Below are positions 11,301 through 21,667 of a DNA stretch of 64,000 nt, piece by piece. The position numbers and the translations under genes were made by a program. The notes under the pieces were generated by a model. That model made no database searches. It was not told where the DNA came from and worked only from the letters and a program-made list of their open reading frames with translations. Numbering within the stretch: position 1 is the first letter of the stretch; the number at the start of each line of letters is the position of its first letter. Source of the DNA: Chlamydomonas reinhardtii (lineage: Eukaryota > Chlorophyta > Chlorophyceae > Chlamydomonadales > Chlamydomonadaceae); assembly GCF_000002595.2 (NCBI RefSeq), contig NC_057009.1, forward strand, positions 2,071,346 through 2,135,345, read 5' to 3'.

Positions 11301-14300
11301 CGGGCGCAGCCCGGCTGCCAGCGTCATAATACGGGAAACATATGTGACAATGTCAGCTGCTGTGCACAAGAGGGTCCAGGGCATGTGGTTGTGGCGTGGC
11401 GCGCAGGAGTGCATGCCGTTGTGGGTGTGCGTGTGGGCGTGCCCGCTGCGGGGCAGCGTGTGCAGCACAAGTGCCCCGGAGGCTGTGCGGCGCGCCTGCC
11501 CCGCCCCGCAGTGTCAAGCTACACTAGGTGGCATGCAAACACGGCACTCAGCCCGACATTACTAGCGGTGCCCTGACCACACGGTGGCCGGGCGCCCGGA
11601 AGCCCCTCCCGGCGCAGTGCCCTTCGACGGGCCCAGCGCCTGTGTGGCGGCCCCACAAATGCCCCAACCTGCATGGACTAGGCTGATGACCATAGATGCA
11701 TGCCCACAGCATACTGGCTGGGCAGGGCGCACATCGCTGGTTCGCGTGTGGGCATGTCGGCATGGTTGGCGGGTCCGCATCTTGGAATGAGTCCGCCTAC
11801 CCCCACTTCAAGGTATCTTGTTTGCGGTCTTTTACATAAACGTATATGCTGACAGGAGTATGGAGGAACCGACGCCATGAAAGTGGCGACTTTTAGCCTG
11901 ACCTTGTGTGGCTCGCGCGAGGGTCGGGCCGCTGGAAAGGCGAAAACAATTCATGGCAGCAGCCCCGAGGCCACTTGACCCACACGCAACAGAGATACAC
12001 ATTATATATGTAATATGAAATACTCGCATAGGCAAGCAGCCGCATGGCACAGGTGTGCCACGCCGTGCCGTCGCCGGCGGCCCTCGCCGCGCCACCTCGG
12101 GGCCACCGGGGCCCGCCCGGCCCCTCCGCCGCGTGCACAGTGGGTCCCTGGGCTCCCAGCTAGCTTGCACTATGAGGCCAGCAGCCGCCACTGCAGTCGC
12201 GCCCGGCAGGGCATAGCACGTAGGAGCCCAGGCCGCGGCGCCATGGTGGGGCCCTGGCGCTGCCCAGCCAGGCGAGCAGACGCTCTTGTGCCATAGACCG
12301 GCGCCCACAGGGGCCGTAAGACTATGTGACAAGGCTGTGATATACATCAGTGACAGAGGCCAGCGAAAGGGGTGACATCAAGCCCGTATGATGTACACAC
12401 GTCCCTCTCACCTTCCTCTCACCTGCTCCACCGCTGCCACCGCCGCTTGGTAAGCCAGTCACGGGCCCGGCGTGTGACCGGGCGCAGCCCGGCTGCCGGC
12501 GTCGTAATACGGGACACTCATGCGACATGTCAGCTGCTGTGCACAAGAGGGTCCAGGGCATGTGGTTGTGTGCGCGCAGGAGTGCGTGCCGTTGAGAGCG
12601 TGTGGGCGTGCCCGCTGCTGCGGGGCAGCGTGTGCAGCACAAGTGCCCCGGAGGCTGTGCGGCGCGCCTGCCCCGCCCCGCAGTGTCAAGCTACACTAGG
12701 TGGCATGCAAACACGGCACTCAGCCCGACATTACTAGCGGTGCCCTGACCACACGGTGGCCGGGCGCCCAGAAGCCCCTCCCGGCGCATTGCCCATCGAC
12801 GGGCCCAGCGCCTGTGTGGCGGCCCCACAAATGCCCCAACCTGCATGGACTAGGCTGATGACCATAGATGCATGCCCACAGCATACTGGCTGGGCAGGGC
12901 GCACATCGCTGGTTCGCGTGTGGGCATGTCGGCATGGTTGGCGGGTCCGCATCTTGGAATGAGTCCGCCTACCCCCACTTCAAGGTATCTTGTTTGCGGT
13001 CTTTTACATAAACGTATATGCTGACAGGAGTATGGAGGAACCGACGCCATGAAAGTGGCGACTTTTAGCCTGACCTTGCGTGGCTCGCGCGAGGGTCGGT
13101 CGCGCTGGAAAGGCGAAAACAATTCATGGCAGCAGCCCCGAGGCCACTTGACCCACACGCAACAGAGATACACATTATATATGTAATATGAAATACTCGC
13201 ATAGGCAAGCAGCCGCATGGCACAGGTGTGCCACGCCGTGCCGTCGCCGGCGGCCCTCGCCGCGCCACCTCGGGGCCACCGGGGCCCGCCCGGCCCCTCC
13301 GCCGCGTGCAAAGTGGGTCCCTGGGCTCCCATCTAGCTTGCACTATGAGGCCAGCAGCCGCCACTGCAGTCGCGCCCGGCAGGGCACAGCATGCAGGAGC
13401 CCAGGCCGCGGCGCCATGGTGGGGCCCTGAGCGCTGCCCAGCCAGGCGAGCAGACGCTCTTGTGCCATAGACCGGCGCCCACAGGGGCCGTAAGGCTATG
13501 TGACAAGGCTGTGATATACATCAGTGACAGAGGCCAGCGAAATGGGTGACATCAAGCCCGTATGATGTACACACGTCCCTCTCACCTTCCTCTCACCTGC
13601 TCCACCGCCGCCGCCGCTCGGTAAGCCAGTCATGGGCCCGGCGTGTGACCGGGCGCAGCCCGGCTGCCAGCGTCATAATACGGGAAACATATGTGACAAT
13701 GTCAGCTGCTGTGCACAAGAGGGTCCAGGGCATGTGGTTGTGGCGTGGCGCGCAGGAGTGCATGCCGTTGTGGGTGTGCGTGTGGGCGTGCCCGCTGCGG
13801 GGCAGCGTGTGCAGCACAAGTGCCCCGGAGGCTGTGCGGCGCGCCTGCCCCGCCCCGCAGTGTCAAGCTACACTAGGTGGCATGCAAACACGGCACTCAG
13901 CCCGACATTACTAGCGGTGCCCTGACCACACGGTGGCCGGGCGCCCGGAAGCCCCTCCCGGCGCAGTGCCCTTCGACGGGCCCAGCGCCTGTGTGGCGGC
14001 CCCACAAATGCCCCAACCTGCATGGACTAGGCTGATGACCATAGGCGCTTGCCCACAGCATACTGGCTGGGCAGGGCGCGCATCGCTGGTTCGCGTGTGG
14101 GCATGTCGGCATGGTTGGCGGGTCCGCATCTTGGAATGAGTCGGCCTACCCCCACTTCAAGGTGTCTTGTTTGCGGTCTTTTACATAAACGTATATGCTG
14201 ATAGGAGTATGGAGGAACCGACGCCATGAAAGTGGCGACTTTTAGCCTGACCTTGTGTGGCTCGCGCGAGGGTCGGGCCGCTGGAAAGGCGAAAACAATT

Positions 14301-16330
14301 CATGGCAGCAGCCCCGAGGCCACTTGACCCACACGCAACAGAGATACACATTATATATGTAATATGAAATACTCGCATAGGCAAGCAGCCGCATGGCACA
14401 GGTGTGCCACGGCGTGCCGTCGCCGGCGGCCCTCGCCGCGCCACCTCGGGGCCACCGGGGCCCGCCCGGCCCCTCCGCCGCGTGCACAGTGGGTCCCTGG
14501 GCTCCCAGCTAGCTTGCACTATGAGGCCAGCAGCCGCCACTGCAGTCGCGCCCGGCAGGGCATAGCACGTAGGAGCCCAGGCCGCGGCGCCATGGTGGGG
14601 CCCTGGCGCTGCCCAGCCAGGCGAGCAGACGCTCTTGTGCCATAGACCGGCGCCCACAGGGGCCGTAAGACTATGTGACAAGGCTGTGATATACATCAGT
14701 GACAGAGGCCAGCGAAAGGGGTGACATCAAGCCCGTATGATGTACACACGTCCCTCTCACCTTCCTCTCACCTGCTCCACCGCTGCCACCGCCGCTTGGT
14801 AAGCCAGTCACGGGCCCGGCGTGCGACCGGGCGCAGCCCGGCTGCCAGCGTCATAATACGGGAAACATATGTGACAATGTCAGCTGCTGTGCACAAGAGG
14901 GTCCAGGGCATGTGGTTGTGGCGTGGCGCGCAGGAGTGCATGCCGTTGTGGGTGTGCGTGTGGGCGTGCCCGCTGCGGGGCAGCGTGTGCAGCACAAGTG
15001 CCCCGGAGGCTGTGCGGCGCGCCTGCCCCGCCCCGCAGTGTCAAGCTACACTAGGTGGCATGCAAACACGGCACTCAGCCCGACATTACTAGCGGTGCCC
15101 TGACCACACGGTGGCCGGGCGCCCGGAAGCCCCTCCCGGCGCAGTGCCCTTCGACGGGCCCAGCGCCTGTGTGGCGGCCCCACAAATGCCCCAACCTGCA
15201 TGGACTAGGCTGATGACCATAGGCGCGTGCCCACAGCATACTGGCTGGGCAGGGCGCGCATCGCTGGTTCGCGTGTGGGCATGTCGGCATGGTTGGCGGG
15301 TCCGCATCTTGGAATGAGTCGGCCTACCCCCACTTCAAGGTGTCTTGTTTGCGGTCTTTTACATAAACGTATATGCTGATAGGAGTATGGAGGAACCGAC
15401 GCCATGAAAGTGGCGACTTTTAGCCTGACCTTGTGTGGCTCGCGCGAGGGTCGGGCCGCTGGAAAGGCGAAAACAATTCATGGCAGCAGCCCCGAGGCCA
15501 CTTGACCCACACGCAACAGAGATACACATTATATATGTAATATGAAATACTCGCATAGGCAAGCAGCCGCATGGCACAGGTGTGCCACGCCGTGCCGTCG
15601 CCGGCGGCCCTCGCCGCGCCACCTCGGGGCCACCGGGGCCCGCCCGGCCCCTCCGCCGCGTGCACAGTGGGTCCCTAGGCTCCCAGCTAGCTTGCACTAT
15701 GAGGCCAGCAGCCGCCACTGCAGTCGCGCCCGGCAGGGCATAGCACGTAGGAGCCCAGGCCGCGGCGCCATGGTGGGGCCCTGGCGCTGCCCAGCCAGGC
15801 GAGCAGACGCTCTTGTGCCATAGACCGGCGCCCACAGGGGCCGTAAGACTATGTGACAAGGCTGTGATATACATCAGTGACAGAGGCCAGCGAAAGGGGT
15901 GACATCAAGCCCGTATGATGTACACACGTCCCTCTCACCTTCCTCTCACCTGCTCCACCGCTGCCACCGCCGCTTGGTAAGCCAGTCACGGGCCCGGCGT
16001 GCGACCGGGCGCAGCCCGGCTGCCAGCGTCATAATACGGGAAACATATGTGACAATGTCAGCTGCTGTGCACAAGAGGGTCCAGGGCATGTGGTTGTGGC
16101 GTGGCGCGCAGGAGTGCATGCCGTTGTGGGTGTGCGTGTGGGCGTGCCCGCTGCGGGGCAGCGTGTGCAGCACAAGTGCCCCGGAGGCTGTGCGGCGCGC
16201 CTGCCCCGCCCCGCAGTGTCAAGCTACACTAGGTGGCATGCAAACACGGCACTCAGCCCGACATTACTAGCGGTGCCCTGACCAAACGGTGGCCGGGCGC
16301 CCGGAAGCCCCTCCCGGCGCAGTGCCCTTC
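5366..16330. repeat. Tandem array of ~1.18-kb satellite monomer, ~9.3 copies, A-B-B higher order
   Basis: The landmark GGTAAGCCAGTCA recurs at 5387, 6562, 7742, 8922, 10093, 11271, 12449, 13620, 14798 and 15976, giving periods of 1171-1180 bases. Variant A (GTCGTAATACGGGACACTC) is in copies 1, 4 and 7. Variant B (GTCATAATACGGGAAACAT) is in copies 2, 3, 5, 6, 8, 9 and the partial copy 10. The order ABB-ABB-ABB-B gives a ~3.53-kb higher-order unit. Copies are nearly identical, differing at scattered diagnostic sites and small indels. Each monomer has an AT-rich core (TTATATATGTAATATG) in otherwise GC-rich sequence. The left edge lies at a GCC-repeat near 5366; the right edge stops mid-monomer at 16330. 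A 171-codon minus-strand frame persists in B copies but is disrupted in A copies, so I do not call it a gene. Function unknown. Confidence 0.95.
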
Positions 16331-16433
16331 AAAACCCTCGTCTCCGCTCCGCTTCAGTGGCCCTCACCCCATGCGACCTGCTGTCCAGGCTCACCCGCTG
16401 CCCACGCCATCCCAAACCTTACGTCCCGTGTCA

Positions 16434-16460
16434 AGGTGGTGTTGAGAAACACCGAGTTTT
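16434..16460 (-). terminator. Histone 3' palindrome of H2B copy 1
   Basis: The minus strand reads GGTGTTTCTCAACACC flanked by CT and ACC. It lies about 45 bases beyond the H2B stop codon. This hairpin is the conserved 3'-end processing signal of replication-dependent histone mRNAs. Confidence 0.9.
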
Positions 16461-16500
16461 GTTTAGAGGGTTGAAGACAAGGTCCAGCCTCTGAGCGCGC

Positions 16501-16962
16501 TTAGCCCGAGGTGAACTTGGTCACGGCCTTGGTGCCCTCCGACACCGCGTGCTTGGCCAGCTCGCCGGGCAGCACCAGGCGCACGGCGGTCTGGATCTCG
16601 CGGGAGGTGACGGTGGGCTTCTTGTTGTAGCGGCTCAGCTTGGAGGCCTCGGTGGCCACCTTCTCAAAGATGTCGTTGATGAAGCTGTTCATGATGGACA
16701 TGGCCTTGCTGCTGATGCCGGTGTCGGGGTGCACCTGCTTGAGCACCTTGTAGATGTACAGCTTGTAGGTCTCCACGGCGCTCTTCTTCTTCTTCTTGTC
16801 CTTCTTCTCGCCGTCGCCCTTGGGCTCCTTAGCAGCCTTCTTGGAAGGCTCCTTCTTGGCCTTCTTGGCGGCCTTCTCGGCCTTAGGTTTGGCGTCAGCC
16901 TTGGCAGGGGCCTCGGCGCCGGCCTCGGCGGTCGCGGGCTTCTCGTCCTTCTTGGGGGCCAT
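16501..16962 (-). CDS. H2B: Histone H2B, copy 1
   Basis: Intronless 153-residue H2B. The Lys/Ala/Pro-rich tail (starts [19 protein letters not shown]) is followed by a classic fold with [19 protein letters not shown] and a C-terminus [17 protein letters not shown]. It pairs with H2A in the nucleosome core. It is divergent from H2A at 17241, with 278 bases between start codons. TATA-like CAATAAATAG lies on the minus strand at 17040-17031. It differs from the 42686 copy by Asp in place of Glu in the N-tail (PAKADAKPK), a conservative change in the disordered tail. The 3' palindrome indicates a cell-cycle-regulated, non-polyadenylated mRNA. Confidence 0.97.
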   Translation of the reverse strand: MAPKKDEKPATAEAGAEAPAKADAKPKAEKAAKKAKKEPSKKAAKEPKGDGEKKDKKKKKSAVETYKLYIYKVLKQVHPDTGISSKAMSIMNSFINDIFEKVATEASKLSRYNKKPTVTSREIQTAVRLVLPGELAKHAVSEGTKAVTKFTSG

Positions 16963-17030
16963 ATTGATAGACTTGTTAATGCGGCGGAGGTACTGAGTGT
17001 CTTGGGATAATCGCACTGAATGACAATGCG

Positions 17031-17158
17031 CTATTTATTGCTGGAGTCGGCATCGGGGTGGCCAGGGTGAGGCGAGCGGTTGTTTGACCAACCGACACCT
17101 CGCGTTGACCGCTTGACCAGGGCGAGCCGTCGCGCCCAGGGACTCGTCTATATAAATA
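17031..17158. promoter_or_regulatory. Divergent H2B/H2A promoter, copy 1
   Basis: TATA boxes face outward: CTATTTATTG at 17031-17040 for H2B (minus) and TATATAAATA at 17149-17158 for H2A (plus). Between them, TTGACC/GGTCAA-type motifs recur (TTTGACCAACC, GTTGACCGC, TTGACCAGG), also found in the H3/H4 promoters, so they are candidate shared histone control sites. The same arrangement is at 42491-42616 in mirror image. Confidence 0.75.
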
Positions 17159-17240
17159 CGAGGCGTTTCTCTGCAACTCAAATAAAGTTCCACATCCGCA
17201 ACTCGTTAATTCTCTCTTTCTTCAACTCCAACCCAACACA

Positions 17241-17639
17241 ATGGCTGGTCGCGGCAAGGGCAAGACCTCGGGCAAGAAGGCCGTGAGCCGCAGCGCCAAG
17301 GCCGGCCTGCAGTTCCCTGTGGGCCGCATTGCGCGCTACCTGAAGAAGGGCAAGTACGCCGAGCGCATCGGTGCCGGCGCGCCCGTGTACCTGGCCGCCG
17401 TGCTGGAGTACCTGACCGCAGAGGTGCTGGAGCTGGCCGGCAACGCCGCCCGCGACAACAAGAAGAACCGCATCGTGCCCCGCCACATCCAGCTGGCCAT
17501 TCGCAACGATGAGGAGCTGGGTAAGCTGCTGGGCGAGGTGACCATCGCCTCGGGCGGTGTGCTGCCCAACATCCACGCCGTGCTGCTGCCCAAGAAGACC
17601 AAGGGCGGCAAGGCCGAGGACGGCTCTGCCGCTGTGTAA
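17241..17639 (+). CDS. H2A: Histone H2A, copy 1
   Basis: Intronless, 132 residues, starting [20 protein letters not shown] and carrying [17 protein letters not shown] plus the acidic-patch region [19 protein letters not shown]. The C-tail ends KAEDGSAAV and has no SQEF motif, so this is a canonical H2A rather than H2A.X or H2A.Z. The protein is identical to the copy at 42011-42409. TATA box at 17149. It is the partner of the divergent H2B. Confidence 0.97.
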   Translation: MAGRGKGKTSGKKAVSRSAKAGLQFPVGRIARYLKKGKYAERIGAGAPVYLAAVLEYLTAEVLELAGNAARDNKKNRIVPRHIQLAIRNDEELGKLLGEVTIASGGVLPNIHAVLLPKKTKGGKAEDGSAAV

Positions 17640-17700
17640 GCGGGCTCATGCTTCGCTGCACGCGTGTAGCTACAGCTGTCACGCTGCTTCCCTCAAACTC

Positions 17701-17716
17701 GGTGTTTATCAACACC
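17701..17716 (+). terminator. Histone 3' palindrome of H2A copy 1
   Basis: GGTGTTTATCAACACC, a 6-bp stem with a 4-base loop, 62 bases after the H2A stop. The loop differs (TATC rather than TCTC) from the H3/H4 hairpins, as in the mirrored H2A copy. Confidence 0.9.
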
Positions 17717-18173
17717 ACCATTCACGTGTCACTTCGCGTGTTCAGGGTTTGGGTAACGGGTGTCAAAGGCGCTCTGGGGACCGCCCACTTGCAGGGTTGG
17801 ATGGGCGTAGGTACCAATTCGTTCTTCACACGTATGGGTGGGCGGGGGCTGGGCACAGAGTGTAGGTTGGTTCAGGGCGGAGACGTGTCAGAAGCTTTGT
17901 TACCCCTTCCCCCTCTGCCCCTAGCCTGCTCAATCGTTCACACTTTGAGCAGGGCCAGGCGGCCCATATTACTCTGGCAGCTTGTATTTTACATTTGGGA
18001 AGCTGTGCATGCCATTTCTCACGGCCGGCACGCAAGCACGCGTAAGCCCATGTTGTAAGATCGCCCATGTACAAACCACTTACCAGTATCACGTACTACA
18101 ACTCGCATCTAAAACCAAAGCAGCTGCCTTGCAGGCTATCCGGTAACATGTTAATCACGACAGGCAAAACCAT

Positions 18174-18358
18174 CTAGCACGCCACGGCCAGACCCATGCT
18201 GGAGACGGGCAGGCCGGCTGCCAACAGCTGGCGCGACGCCATGGAGCCGCCGCTGACGTCCACCACCACCACCGAACCCGAGCGGGGCGACACGGAGAAC
18301 AGCAGATCACCCGCCGCGGCGGTGTCCAGCAGGCCATAGGTGTTGGCGGGGGTGCTGC
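18174..18358 (-). pseudogene. Orphan terminal exon of the secreted beta-propeller gene
   Basis: On the minus strand this encodes the same residues as the last exon (41383-41567) of the intact gene, with one visible change (SMAPRQ to SMASRQ) and the same stop. The remaining exons are absent: just upstream on the minus strand, from about 18390, sequence jumps to the H3-side flank matching about 37290. It is the scar of an internal loss of roughly 4 kb within the inverted histone duplication. It has no promoter or start of its own. Confidence 0.9.
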
Positions 18359-18565
18359 CTGTGGGGGCGTGAGACCTGTGGGGCATGTACAAAATCCATA
18401 TTGCTTGATTTGCCCTACAGGCTACTGACGCAGGGAGTCTTCACGCCTGCGCTGCCGTGTGAACCGCACCCTTCCCGTGAGATAAAGGTCCATCACGCTA
18501 CGCTGATACAATCAGACAACAAGTCCACATGCATCCAAATGTGTATCCTGTGCCGTTGCTTAGGT

Positions 18566-18581
18566 GGTGTTGAGAAACACC
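18566..18581 (-). terminator. Histone 3' palindrome of H3 copy 1
   Basis: The minus strand reads GGTGTTTCTCAACACC, about 66 bases past the H3 stop codon. Confidence 0.9.
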
Positions 18582-18647
18582 GAGTTTTGTTGAAAGGTAG
18601 AGCACAGCCTTTGCACAGGGGCAAACCAGGCGGCCCGGGCAGCCCGC

Positions 18648-19064
<417 letters not shown>

Positions 19065-19203
19065 TTAATGCTTCTGTGATGAAGTAATTATGAATAGTGT
19101 GCAGCTCAAGCTGTTTTTATCGCAAAGGCCGACCGATGCATGGGGCCCGGGCGGGCACAGGTGAGGCGGTGGAGTCAACGCTCCGGTCAATGCTCAGACT
19201 GGC

Positions 19204-19221
19204 CAACGACCGAAGTCGTTG
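19204..19221. promoter_or_regulatory. Palindromic element in divergent H3/H4 promoter, copy 1
   Basis: CAACGACCGAAGTCGTTG is an interrupted palindrome (7-bp arms) between the H3 and H4 TATA regions. The same element is at 36479-36496 and 45543-45560, in all three H3/H4 promoters. It is a candidate bidirectional S-phase control site; the function is inferred from conservation and placement. Confidence 0.7.
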
Positions 19222-19243
19222 CGCCAGCCCCCGCGCCCCATAA

Positions 19244-19627
<384 letters not shown>

Positions 19628-19738
19628 GCGGCTACTGCGCTGCTGCTGCCAAGCTCGGGCGGCGGCTGTGGCCAGTCACGGCACGGATCCACCATGGCTT
19701 GCGCCTTCCCTGGGCTGCCTGCCTCTTCCTCCAAACTC

Positions 19739-19754
19739 GGTGTTTCTCAACACC
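19739..19754 (+). terminator. Histone 3' palindrome of H4 copy 1
   Basis: GGTGTTTCTCAACACC, 112 bases after the H4 stop. Similarity to the mirrored locus stops at about 19757, right at this hairpin. Confidence 0.9.
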
Positions 19755-19757
19755 ACC

Positions 19758-20410
19758 CTACTTTGGTCTTGGTGTACCGGGCTGATCCTATGCCATGTCG
19801 ATGGCTGTGGGGATAGGATGGCCGCCTCAAGATAAGGAATGCACAGCGGGAGAAAGTCATTAGGAAAGCGGAGAAAGCCAGGGGTCAGTTGCGTGGTCAC
19901 TTCGCACATTGCTCAAGAGCCGTGGTAATTTCAGCACGTTTGCATTTGCACAGCAGAAAAATGGGCACATCCTGGCACAGCTAGCCTGAAACTGGACTGT
20001 CAGCTCGCTCTGCCTCAATGACACCGCCACGGTCTCCACCTGTCTCTACTGACGGCGCGCCAACCGCACAGCCATCGCCACGGCAGCACTATTGCACTAA
20101 CTCGCACATAGCACAGCAGCCGCGAGTTCCCTGGGGTGGCCCCGGCATCCTGCTGATTCTGGGGCTGCTGCCCGGACGCATGCTGCGACCCACTCCACCA
20201 GACTCAGAATAGCAAAACTCTTTGCCTTGCAACAGCTGCCACATGGCCACCTGATGAGTTGCACACCGTACGCTGTCTACTACCGTACAGTACACAAACA
20301 CAGCTGTGAACTGCACACCCTTCACCAGGCCCCCAGCTTGTCCTGTCCTGCATCCTCGTGTCTCTGGCCCGCTTCCCCCTCCAACCCCCGCTCCCCAGCG
20401 CTGCTGCCGC
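19758..20410. other. Intergenic: H4 downstream and ABC-F 3' flank
   Basis: Convergent 3' flanks. I see no gene, and no clear TGTAA on the minus strand for the ABC-F transcript. Confidence 0.5.
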
Positions 20411-21586
20411 TCAGATATCCCCGGCAACCTCCGCCAGCTCCAGCCACCGCTCGCTCTTGGTGTCTATGGTCTCCTGCACTGCCGCCATCTCCACACTCGC
20501 CTTCTCCAGCGCCTCCAGGTCGTCGCCGCTCTGGGCCAGCGCCATCACCTGCGGAGGAGGGTGGGCAAGATGGGTTGCGGAGTTGAGCAGAGGAAGTGAG
20601 GGGATGGATGAGTAGGAGTAGGCAGTCCAGGAGGAGGAGCTGGGCTGGTGGTGGTGGATAGATACTAGGTTGGTGGAGTTTGAGCCGGCATTGTGTGGCA
20701 GATTATGGAGTGCTGTAAAGCAGGTTCAGCTAAGGACAATGCGGGCTGCCCAAGACATTTCATGGGCTGCCCAGTCCCCAGCCCGGCCGCAGCACCCCAG
20801 CCACCATCCATGCTCAGTCCCTGTGAGTCGAGCGCTCCGGGTCAGGGTGGGTCATGTCGCACCTTGTCATTCAGCTTATCCCGCTTTGCGGAGAGGTCGT
20901 CAATCTCCTTTGTAAGTTTCTGCAGGGGTTAGCCATTCATGCGAACAGTTTGTATGAAAGATGGAACTGCTGACTGCCCGGGGGGGGGGCAGGCCGGCAG
21001 GAAGCGCGCACGATAAACAGCACCACAGCGTGAGGCGCTATGCTGCCCCAGGCGGTTAGATGCATCCCCGCGCTCGGCACATCTCTCACAGGAATGCAGT
21101 CATGCACCTAACGTTGCAGCAGCAGCGGCAAAAGGGTGGAGCCCACCCATAGCCCCGCGCGGCCCCACTCACCTTGTACTCCTCTTGCTCATAGTACCCT
21201 AGCTTGCGCGCCTTCTTGGGCGCAGCAGCCGCCGGCGCTGGCGCCGGCGCAGCCGCGGCCGCTGCTGGCTGCTGCTTGCCGCCCTTGCCACCCTTGCCCT
21301 TCTTGCCCGTGCCGTTCGCCGCCTCGTCGTCGCTGGCCGAGTCCACGCTGCCCATGCTGCTGACGCTGGCGGCTGACCCGGTTGTGCTGCATGCCCCACC
21401 GGCCGCCGCCTTCTCCGCCTCGTCCCGCTCATCCATGATCTCGAGGTACTGCGGTGTTCAACAAGGCAGCAGCCTGAGAATTGCAAGCATTACACGCTGT
21501 CTGTAAATGTCCCTGCTTGTCCCTGTTCCCCACGTCACCCGGGAGGCCCCCCGCCCCCTCTTGGTCACCAGCACACACAAACACGC

Positions 21587-21667
<81 letters not shown>

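Noticed and set aside
5366-16330. Array considered as a CRISPR or rDNA spacer repeat
   Set aside because: The ~1.18-kb monomers have no short repeat-spacer structure, and no rRNA sequence is adjacent.
16549-17010. Long frames antisense to histone genes
   Set aside because: High GC and biased codon use leave the opposite strand open. The sense frames are unmistakable histones.
18174-18358. Short minus-strand frame ending in the beta-propeller C-terminus as a functional gene
   Set aside because: It lacks the signal peptide and five exons, and its upstream sequence is the H3 downstream flank, so it is a duplicated fragment.
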